Source of the DNA: Geodermatophilaceae bacterium
Lineage (GTDB): Bacteria > Actinomycetota > Actinomycetes > Mycobacteriales > Geodermatophilaceae
Length of the DNA stretch: 5,015 bases
Reading direction: 5' to 3'
NCBI GenBank assembly: GCA_013814015.1
Contig: JACCQS010000163.1
Location: 1 to 5,015 of the forward strand
Part shown: piece after piece, positions 1 through 4,806 of the stretch
Position numbering within the stretch: the stretch's first letter is position 1
How the letters are laid out: the number at the start of each line of letters is the position of its first letter
Translations under genes and position numbers: made by a program
Notes under the pieces: model-generated
Databases searched by the model: none
Told to the model about the DNA's origin: nothing
What the model saw: only the letters and a program-made list of their open reading frames with translations

Positions 1-395
1 TGTCCGGGCCACTGCTGGATCGAGTAGACCTGCAGGTCACCCTGCCGGCAGTCTCGCGTCGGGCCCTTCTGGACAGCGCTGCGCCCAGGGAAGCATCGGC
101 GCAGGTGGCCGCCCGGGTCGAGCAGGCACGGGCAGCGGCCGAGCAGAGATTGTCAGCCTGGGGTAAACGGCTCAACAGCGAGGTGCCCGGCGTGGTGTTG
201 CGCGAAGCACTGAGGTTGCCGCGAGCCACGTTGGCCGGCGCTGAGCTGGCCATGGATCGCGGGTTGCTCTCGGTCCGTGGCTTCGATCGGGTGTTGCGAG
301 TTGCCTGGACCCTCGCTGACTTGGGCGGGCTGAGCAGTCCGCGCACGACCGAGGTGGACACCGCTGTGGGGCTCCGACTTCGGAGGATCGGGTGA
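1..395 (+). CDS. comM: ComM/YifB family Mg-chelatase-like AAA+ ATPase, 3' end only
   Basis: The reading frame is open from base 3 to the TGA at 393-395, giving the last 130 residues of a protein whose start lies upstream of the window. The visible part opens with SGPLLDRVDLQVTL, the conserved end of the Mg-chelatase-type AAA+ module. The C-terminal Mg_chelatase_C-type domain follows: an Arg/Ala/Glu-rich helix (VAARVEQARAAAEQR, about residues 35-49), then LSVRGFDRVLRVAWTLADL near residues 89-107, the family's usual closing motif. In Haemophilus and Vibrio, ComM is a hexameric helicase that drives branch migration during natural transformation; the role in Actinobacteria is less clear and probably lies in recombination. 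The stop overlaps the dprA start by 4 bases (GTGA), so the two are probably translationally coupled. The ATP-binding Walker motifs are outside the window. Family assignment is secure; the gene name is by homology. Confidence 0.9.
   Translation, partial: SGPLLDRVDLQVTLPAVSRRALLDSAAPREASAQVAARVEQARAAAEQRLSAWGKRLNSEVPGVVLREALRLPRATLAGAELAMDRGLLSVRGFDRVLRVAWTLADLGGLSSPRTTEVDTAVGLRLRRIG
382..387 (+). promoter_or_regulatory. Shine-Dalgarno site of dprA
   Basis: GGAGGA lies inside the last codons of comM, 4 bases before the GTG at 392. The match is near perfect but the spacing is short. It supports GTG 392 as the dprA start and gives dprA its own ribosome entry in addition to coupling with comM. 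Confidence 0.7.
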
Positions 396-1639
396 GTGCA
401 CAGCCAGAACAGCCAGGGGCGGTGCAGCCAGCAGAGGCGGGCTCGCTGGGTCCGGCCCCGCAGGTCGTGGCCGGCCTCGAAGCCGCGCGGCGGGCGCGGG
501 CCTGGCTCAGCCGAGCGGTCGAGCCGGGGCACGCGCTGATGTACCGATACGTGGAGTCAGTCGGACCCAAGGAAGCGATGCGTGCGCTGCGCGGAGCGCG
601 AGCGCCCGCGGAATTGCAAGCCCTGGTGGGCGCTCGGCACGACGATGACCGGGTGGCAGCGGATCTGGCTGCGGCAACCTCCATCGGTGCTCGACTCCTG
701 GCTCCGGGAGATCCGGAATGGCCCGTGGACTCGCTGCATGCCATGACGGTGGCAACCGCCATGGGCGTCGAGGCAATCGCAGCACCGTTGGCCTTGTGGG
801 TACGTGGCAACGGTGATCTGGCGGATCTGACCCGCCGGGCCGTGGCGGTCGTGGGTGCCCGCGCGTCCACCTCCTATGGCGCAGAGCAAGCCGCCCAGCT
901 GGGCTTCGACCTCGCCGAACGTGGCTGGACGGTCGTGTCGGGGGGAGCCTTCGGCATCGATGCGGCGGCCCACCGGGGAGCGCTGAGCGCCGGCGCGCCG
1001 ACGATCGCGGTCTTGGCCGGCGGTATCGACCGAAGCTACCCAGCCGCGCATGCGGCTCTGTTCGAGCGGATCGCCCAGGACGGTCTCTTGGTCAGCGAGT
1101 GGCCGCCAGGGTGTGCGCCGTACCGGCATCGCTTCCTGATCCGAAATCGGCTGATTGCGGCACTCAGTGCTGGTTGCGTGGTCGTCGAGGCGTCGGCGCG
1201 ATCCGGGGCTCGGCATACCGCCGGACGGGCCCAGGAACTGGGCCGGCCGGTAATGGCGTTTCCGGGCCCGGTGAGCTCGGCGATGTCAGTGGGCACGCAC
1301 ACGTTATTGCGAGACACCGAGGCCCGATTGGTGACCGGGGTCGAGCACGTCCTCGAAGAAATCGGGCAACTCGGTGTCGACCTGGCACCGTTGGTGCGCG
1401 GGCCGGACACGGCCCGCGATGCCTTGACCGCGGTTCAGGCCCGGACGCTGGAGGCGTTGCCCAACAGGCGACCCGTTCTCCCTGAGCACATCGCCCGGGC
1501 TGCCGGCCTGAGCGTGCTCGAGGTCCTCTCCGCGCTGCCGGCCCTGGAGACGAGGGGCTTCGTCGAGAGCATCGACGGGGCCTGGCGACTTGTCCGGCAG
1601 GGCAGGGAAGCAAGGCCCATGACAGGCCATGGCGGGTGA
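392..1639 (+). CDS. dprA: DNA-processing protein DprA (Smf family)
   Basis: DprA binds single-stranded DNA and loads RecA on it. It is essential for natural transformation where competence exists and may serve general recombination elsewhere. The 415-residue protein is in the usual range for GC-rich actinomycetes. An N-terminal helical region (about 28-100) is followed by the Rossmann-like DprA core (about 100-325). Visible core motifs are GDPEWP (106-111), VAVVGARAST (151-160), SGGAFGIDAAAHRGAL (183-198; the SGxxxGID..AH motif), VLAGGID (207-213), SEWPPG (235-240), RFLIRNRLIA (247-256; the conserved RN pair) and PVMAFPGP (286-293). A C-terminal winged-helix-like segment (about 345-402) ends in ALETRGFVESIDGAWRLV. 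The GTG start at 392 is chosen for its good ribosome site and the GTGA overlap with comM. The stop makes the same overlap with xerC. All core motifs are intact, so the protein should be functional. Confidence 0.95.
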   Translation: MSAQPEQPGAVQPAEAGSLGPAPQVVAGLEAARRARAWLSRAVEPGHALMYRYVESVGPKEAMRALRGARAPAELQALVGARHDDDRVAADLAAATSIGARLLAPGDPEWPVDSLHAMTVATAMGVEAIAAPLALWVRGNGDLADLTRRAVAVVGARASTSYGAEQAAQLGFDLAERGWTVVSGGAFGIDAAAHRGALSAGAPTIAVLAGGIDRSYPAAHAALFERIAQDGLLVSEWPPGCAPYRHRFLIRNRLIAALSAGCVVVEASARSGARHTAGRAQELGRPVMAFPGPVSSAMSVGTHTLLRDTEARLVTGVEHVLEEIGQLGVDLAPLVRGPDTARDALTAVQARTLEALPNRRPVLPEHIARAAGLSVLEVLSALPALETRGFVESIDGAWRLVRQGREARPMTGHGG

Positions 1640-2754
1640 CCCCTACGGCGTGGCCGCTTGACCGTCGAAGACGGCTGACCGACGGTCAACGGGTGAACCA
1701 TCAGCCGGTTCGGCCGGACAGCACGGAGTTGCCAACGGCACTGGCCACCGCACTGGATGACTTCCTCTACTTCCTGGCTCATAACCGTGATCTCTCGGCT
1801 CATACGATCCGGGCCTACCGCAGCGATATCCGCAGTCTGCTGGACCACCTGACCCGGCACGGCGGACACGGGGTGGGCGATTTGGACCTCAGTGTGTTGC
1901 GCAGTTGGCTTGCCCAGCAGCAGACCTTGGGAGCGGCTCGCTCCACGCTGGCCAGGAGGGCAGCAGCCGCCCGTACATTCACCGCTCATGCCCGCGAGAT
2001 CGGCTGGATCTCGGTCGATCCAGGGTCGCGATTGGCCAGCCCGCGCACGCACCGGTCACTTCCGGAGGTCCTGACTGCCGACCAGGCGAGGGCCGTGCTG
2101 GAAGGCGTCGGCCGCCGCCGTTTCCCGGCCGACGGCGGCAGCAATGCGGGCCGCAGCGACGGGGACGACAACTTCGGCGGCGACAACATCGGCGGCGACG
2201 GAGAGTCGATTTCCACAGGTGGACCGACGGGCGATGACGTCGACCGTGCGCTCGACATGCGCGACCGGCTCGTCCTGGAGTTGCTCTACGGGTGCGGGAT
2301 CCGAGTCAGCGAACTGGTCGGATTGGATGTCGGCGACATCGACCTCGATCGACGGGTGGTCAGAGTCTTCGGCAAGGGCAGCAAAGAGCGGGTGACTCCG
2401 TACGGCCTGCCGGCCCAATCCGCGCTTGATGCCTACAGCAGCGCTGGCCGGCCGGTCCTGAGCAGAGCCGACAGTGGTCCGGCGCTGCTGCTCGGACGGC
2501 GGGGCGGACGGCTCGGGCAGCGCGAGGCGAGGCGAATCGTGCATGCAGCGGTTGTCGCGGTCGCGGGCACTCCGGACATCGGCCCGCACGGTCTTCGGCA
2601 CAGTGCGGCCACGCACGTCCTCGAAGGCGGGGCAGATCTGCGCAGTGTGCAGGAACTGCTCGGCCACTCAAGCCTGGCAACGACGCAGATCTACACCCAT
2701 GTCAGCGCCGAACGACTCAAGGCGGTCTACCGCCAAGCTCATCCCCGCGCCTGA
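1636..2754 (+). CDS. xerC: Tyrosine recombinase XerC with an enlarged internal linker
   Basis: XerC, with XerD, resolves chromosome dimers by site-specific recombination at dif near the replication terminus. The N-terminal SAM-like core-binding domain covers about residues 34-135 (LSAHTIRAYRSDI at 53-65). The catalytic domain holds the full active-site set: Arg223 (GIRVSEL), Lys247 (GKGSKER), His318 and Arg321 (HGLRHSAATH), His344 (LLGHSSLATTQ) and nucleophile Tyr353 (IYTHV). The end, YRQAHPRA, is a common XerC terminus. At 372 residues it is much longer than the usual roughly 300. Most of the excess is a Gly/Asp/Ser-rich stretch at about 160-205, between the two domains. The GTG start at 1636 overlaps the dprA stop (GTGA) but has only a weak ribosome site, so translation probably depends on coupling. 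GTG 1693 (residue 20) is an alternative start that would still keep the whole core. The family is certain; XerC rather than XerD rests on context and the C-terminus. Confidence 0.94.
   Translation: MTPTAWPLDRRRRLTDGQRVNHQPVRPDSTELPTALATALDDFLYFLAHNRDLSAHTIRAYRSDIRSLLDHLTRHGGHGVGDLDLSVLRSWLAQQQTLGAARSTLARRAAAARTFTAHAREIGWISVDPGSRLASPRTHRSLPEVLTADQARAVLEGVGRRRFPADGGSNAGRSDGDDNFGGDNIGGDGESISTGGPTGDDVDRALDMRDRLVLELLYGCGIRVSELVGLDVGDIDLDRRVVRVFGKGSKERVTPYGLPAQSALDAYSSAGRPVLSRADSGPALLLGRRGGRLGQREARRIVHAAVVAVAGTPDIGPHGLRHSAATHVLEGGADLRSVQELLGHSSLATTQIYTHVSAERLKAVYRQAHPRA
2161..2205 (+). repeat. Three 15-base tandem units coding GGDNx pentapeptides inside xerC
   Basis: Three consecutive 15-base units are visible: ggggacgacaacttc, ggcggcgacaacatc and ggcggcgacggagag. 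They encode GDDNF, GGDNI and GGDGE (XerC residues 176-190). The last two share an exact 11-base core, TCGGCGGCGAC, counted across the unit boundary. The array lies in the extra linker of XerC and keeps the frame, as expected for an in-frame slippage expansion. Confidence 0.75.
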
Positions 2755-3404
2755 AACCCGCTGGGCGCGGGCCAGCGCGCTTCAGCTTCAGCCATGCGAA
2801 CCCGCCGTCGACGCAACATCGGTATCGATGCGAGAGCGCAGACCACGACCGGCCCAGCGGTCATCGCCACCGCCGGGTCCAGGCGCGCGCCGGGTCCACC
2901 AGCGCCATACCGGGGGAGCAGTCGCACCGGGCCCTGATGCAACAGCAGCATCGGGTCCAGATAGACCTCACCGCGTTTCAGTCCCCAGTGCAGGCACGCC
3001 GACGCCGAGCATCCGGCGTGCCCCGCTTCGAGGGTGCCGATGACCTGTCCCAGCGAGACCTCCACTCCGGCCGAGACGGCGGAGAGCACCGGTTCGTAGG
3101 TGGTCCTGAGGCCGTCCTGGTGCTGCAGGCTGATCACGCCTCGGCCGGCCAGCGGCCCCGCGTACACGACCGTGCCCGACCCGGCGGCGCGTACCTCCTG
3201 ACCCGGACTTCCCGCGAGATCCACGCCCCGATGGCCGGCGCCGTAGGGGTTCTCCGGTGGGTCGAAGGGCCTGGTGACGGTCAGCGGTTCGGGCAGCGGG
3301 GCCGCCCAGACCGCGGCCCGGCCGGTCTCAGCCGGCAGAGCCCACCAGATGCCGGCGACCAACACAAACAGAGCCGTCGCCCGCCGGATCGGGCCGAGTC
3401 TCAT
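2739..3404 (-). CDS. Exported M23/LytM-type peptidase-like protein, membrane anchored
   Basis: The frame stays open further upstream, but ATG 3404 is the likely start: it has an AGGA site 8 bases upstream and begins a signal peptide (MRLGPIRRA, a hydrophobic run at about 9-24, possible cleavage after Ala34 or Ala35). The 221-residue product has one M23/LytM domain at about 40-155. It shows PFDPPENPYGAGHRGVDL with zinc ligands His58 and Asp62, a G-x-V-x-YAGPLAGRGV strand, GLRTTYEPV, and CLHWGLKRGEVYLDP with the third zinc ligand His139. Active M23 enzymes cut peptidoglycan cross-bridges outside the membrane. Here the first His of the H-x-H motif is Cys137, and the usual Y-x-H-L is Tyr103-Glu-Pro-Val, so activity is doubtful. 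Cys132 and Cys137 could form a disulphide. After GPVRLLP, where I expect relatives to end, there is an extension with a second hydrophobic segment (about 178-196) and RRRRVR (198-203), implying an external domain held at both ends or by its tail. It converges on xerC with a 16-base overlap. Fold and location are well supported; substrate is unknown. Confidence 0.88.
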   Translation of the reverse strand: MRLGPIRRATALFVLVAGIWWALPAETGRAAVWAAPLPEPLTVTRPFDPPENPYGAGHRGVDLAGSPGQEVRAAGSGTVVYAGPLAGRGVISLQHQDGLRTTYEPVLSAVSAGVEVSLGQVIGTLEAGHAGCSASACLHWGLKRGEVYLDPMLLLHQGPVRLLPRYGAGGPGARLDPAVAMTAGPVVVCALASIPMLRRRRVRMAEAEARWPAPSGFQARG

Positions 3405-3412
3405 GGATAGGA

Positions 3413-3416
3413 TCCT
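3413..3416 (-). promoter_or_regulatory. Shine-Dalgarno site of the M23 gene
   Basis: Read on the minus strand this is AGGA, 8 bases before the ATG at 3404-3402. It decides the start, because the longer open frame reaching 3704 has a low-complexity Arg/Pro-rich upstream part that does not look like protein and would overlap the rpsB leader. Confidence 0.6.
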
Positions 3417-3478
3417 GCCGACGCGAACCCGAAGATGGACGCGAGAGCGACCGCTTGTGGAAACCCGCGAGCCCGGCC

Positions 3479-3493
3479 GTGCAGGCTGTGCAC
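3479..3493. repeat. Short inverted repeat GTGCA-N5-TGCAC
   Basis: GTGCAGGCTGTGCAC has 5-base arms around a 5-base centre and sits about 10 bases before the candidate rpsB -10 box. This is where an operator or the -35 region would be. It could also be chance in GC-rich DNA; no regulator family is implied by the sequence. Confidence 0.3.
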
Positions 3494-3502
3494 ATCGGGC
3501 CG

Positions 3503-3508
3503 TACACT
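3503..3508 (+). promoter_or_regulatory. Candidate -10 box of the rpsB promoter
   Basis: TACACT, within CCGTACACTCG, fits the TANNNT pattern of housekeeping sigma-factor promoters in Actinobacteria. The hexamer 17 bases upstream (TGCAGG, 3480-3485) is a poor -35 match, which is common in this phylum. Use of this box would give an rpsB leader of roughly 215 bases. It is a pattern match only. Confidence 0.35.
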
Positions 3509-3624
3509 CGAGCCAGCGGTCTGCCCTCGTGGCCGGCCGACTTCGCGTGACCTGCCCCGCCTGCGGTGGGAGGCAGCCTCGTCTCGGTCCCGACGGTGCC
3601 AAGTGGCACTCACGGGTCAATGCG

Positions 3625-3708
3625 GCTCCTTGGTCACCAGGGCAGCACCCCGACCCGGGGAGTTGCGACAACTGAGGGAGCGTCGTCGCCGGTGGACCGG
3701 CCACGACG
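3625..3708 (+). promoter_or_regulatory. Structured rpsB 5' leader with four consecutive hairpins
   Basis: Four hairpins follow one another with almost no gaps. (1) 3625-3646: GCTCCTTGG / CCAGGG-C-AGC, loop TCA, one bulged C and one G-U pair. (2) 3648-3660: CCCCG-ACC-CGGGG. (3) 3661-3673: AGTTG-CGA-CAACT. (4) 3681-3708: CGTCGT-C-GCCGG / CCGGC-C-ACGACG with loop TGGA, that is 11 pairs with one C-C mismatch. Two weaker ones lie upstream at 3552-3576 and 3596-3609 (GTGCC-AAGT-GGCAC). The last hairpin ends 8 bases before the rpsB ribosome site. None is followed by a U-run, so these are not ordinary terminators. Their position fits translational control of rpsB, for example by its own product S2. 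The pairings are read directly from the sequence; the regulatory role is inference, and high GC makes chance pairing easier. Confidence 0.45.
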
Positions 3709-3716
3709 CGTGGACC

Positions 3717-3723
3717 GAGAGGA
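3717..3723 (+). promoter_or_regulatory. Shine-Dalgarno site of rpsB
   Basis: GAGAGGA lies 6 bases before the GTG at 3730 and supports that start, which also gives the family-typical N-terminus MAVVSMKNLLDAGVHFGHQ. In the alternative fold described under findings it would sit in the loop of a start-codon hairpin. Confidence 0.7.
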
Positions 3724-3729
3724 CGGCCC

Positions 3730-4680
3730 GTGGCTGTCGTCAGTATGAAGAACCTGCTCGATGCAGGCGTCCACTTCGGACATCAGACCCGTCGTTGGAA
3801 CCCAAAGATGAAGCGATTCATCTTCACCGAGCGCAACGGCATCTACATCATCGACTTGCAGCAGACGCTGACCTACATCGATGACGCGTACGACTTCATC
3901 AAGCAGACAGTGGCGCACGGCGGGACCGTGTTGTTCATCGGAACCAAGAAGCAGGCCCAGGAAGCGATAGCCGAACAGGCTAATCGCGTGGGCATGCCGT
4001 ACGTGAACCAGCGCTGGCTCGGTGGGATGCTGACCAACTTCCAGACCGTGCACGGCCGGCTGCAGCGTCTCAAGGAACTCGAGACGATGGAGCAGACCGG
4101 TGTGACCGCAACGTTGAGCAAGAAGGAAGCGCTGGGTCTGTCCCGCGAGAAGGCAAAGCTCGAGCGCAGCCTCGGCGGGATCCGCGACATGGCCAAGACC
4201 CCCAGCGTCGTCTGGATTGTGGACACCAAGAAGGAACACATCGCCGTCGGCGAAGCGCGCAAGCTGGGGATCCCGGTGGTCGCCGTCTTGGACACCAATT
4301 GCGACCCGGACGAGGTCGACTACAAGATCCCCGGCAATGACGACGCGATCCGTAGCGCCGCTCTGCTGACCAGGGTGGTGGCCGACGCCGTTGCCGACGG
4401 GTTGATGGCTCGCCAGGCCGCGCAGAGTGCCGGCAGCGAGGGCGCAGACAACGGGGCCGCCGCCGAGATCGGCGCCAATGAACCGCTGGCCGAGTGGGAG
4501 CGCGAACTGCTCGAAGGCACCAAGCCCGCCGACCAGTCTGCCGCCGCCCCGGCGGCGTCGACCAATGGCGCCGCGTCAGCTACCGCATCGGCGGCTGCGC
4601 CTGCCGATGCTCCCCCTGCGGCGGCTGACGCCCCGGCCTCCAACACAACCACCGCGCAGAGCGACGAGCCGGCAACCTAG
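3730..4680 (+). CDS. rpsB: 30S ribosomal protein S2
   Basis: S2 sits on the back of the 30S subunit between head and body and is needed for assembly and for S1 binding where S1 is present. The 316-residue product carries all family marks: LLDAGVHFGHQTRRWNPKMK (9-28), NGIYIIDLQQT (36-46), FIGTKKQAQ (69-77), QRWLGGMLTNFQT (94-106) and PVVAVLDTNCDPDEVDYKIPGNDDA in the second S2 signature region (172-196). The globular core ends near residue 226. A tail follows with the acidic patch EPLAEWERELL (241-251), often present in actinobacterial S2, then an Ala/Pro/Thr-rich low-complexity end (253-316). This explains the length above the roughly 250 residues seen outside the phylum. The GTG start is fixed by the ribosome site and homology. 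It is the first gene of the rpsB-tsf operon and is preceded by a structured leader. Confidence 0.98.
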   Translation: MAVVSMKNLLDAGVHFGHQTRRWNPKMKRFIFTERNGIYIIDLQQTLTYIDDAYDFIKQTVAHGGTVLFIGTKKQAQEAIAEQANRVGMPYVNQRWLGGMLTNFQTVHGRLQRLKELETMEQTGVTATLSKKEALGLSREKAKLERSLGGIRDMAKTPSVVWIVDTKKEHIAVGEARKLGIPVVAVLDTNCDPDEVDYKIPGNDDAIRSAALLTRVVADAVADGLMARQAAQSAGSEGADNGAAAEIGANEPLAEWERELLEGTKPADQSAAAPAASTNGAASATASAAAPADAPPAAADAPASNTTTAQSDEPAT

Positions 4681-4720
4681 ACCGCCGAGCGGAGTCCTGG
4701 CCAATCGCAACACGCGCCCG

Positions 4721-4753
4721 GAGCGAGAGACGACCGACCCCTCGTCCCCGCTC
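4721..4753 (+). promoter_or_regulatory. Hairpin in the rpsB-tsf spacer
   Basis: The 126-base spacer contains GAGCG (4721-4725) pairing with CGCTC (4749-4753), and GACGA (4729-4733) pairing with TCGTC (4742-4746). This gives 10 pairs with a 3x2 internal loop and an 8-base loop. There is no U-run after it, so it is not a standard terminator. It could cause partial attenuation, RNA processing or transcript stabilisation and so tune the S2 to EF-Ts ratio. The role is inferred. Confidence 0.35.
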
Positions 4754-4793
4754 GCCCACTTACCGAGATCTCGTGGCAAGCACCCGCGAGAGT

Positions 4794-4799
4794 GGAGGA
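4794..4799 (+). promoter_or_regulatory. Shine-Dalgarno site of tsf
   Basis: GGAGGA is placed 7 bases before ATG 4807. The match and spacing are near ideal, as expected for an abundant translation factor, and they show that tsf has its own ribosome entry despite the long spacer after rpsB. Confidence 0.8.
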
Positions 4800-4806
4800 C
4801 ACTGAT

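Larger units (their letters stand above)
3405..3729. other. Divergent intergenic region between the M23 gene and rpsB
   Basis: This 325-base stretch has no convincing gene. It should hold both outward promoters and the rpsB leader. Visible elements are a small inverted repeat at 3479-3493, a possible rpsB -10 box at 3503-3508, a chain of hairpins from 3552 to 3708, and the rpsB ribosome site at 3717-3723. A possible small Cys/His-rich frame at 3547-3675 is discussed under findings and is not called as a gene, because its third-position GC is not raised. I see no clear promoter for the M23 gene on the minus strand. Confidence 0.7.

Noticed and set aside
2757..2785. GC-rich hairpins just after the xerC stop (for example CCCGC/GCGGG at 2757-2771 or GCGCG/CGCGC at 2765-2780) as a terminator
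   Set aside because: There is no T-run on either strand, the stems compete with each other, and the stretch is coding on the minus strand; chance pairing in GC-rich codons is enough to explain it.
2474..3043. Long plus-strand open frame running across the xerC end into the M23 gene
   Set aside because: It is a shadow of two well-recognised genes; the translation is Arg/Pro/Ser-rich with no domain. Long spurious frames are expected at this GC content.
3405..3704. Upstream extension of the M23 frame, which is open to 3704 on the minus strand
   Set aside because: The extra 100 residues are Arg/Pro/Ser-rich with no recognisable motif. They would bury the signal peptide inside the protein, and the ATG at 3404 has its own ribosome site.
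3566..3748. Sixty-codon plus-strand frame overlapping the rpsB start
   Set aside because: It lacks a ribosome site, family motifs and coding-like third-position bias, and it would overlap the well-supported rpsB start in another frame.
4764..4773. Ten-base palindrome CGAGATCTCG upstream of tsf
   Set aside because: As RNA it leaves no room for a loop, and no promoter-like boxes are placed around it; a single short palindrome is not enough for an operator call.
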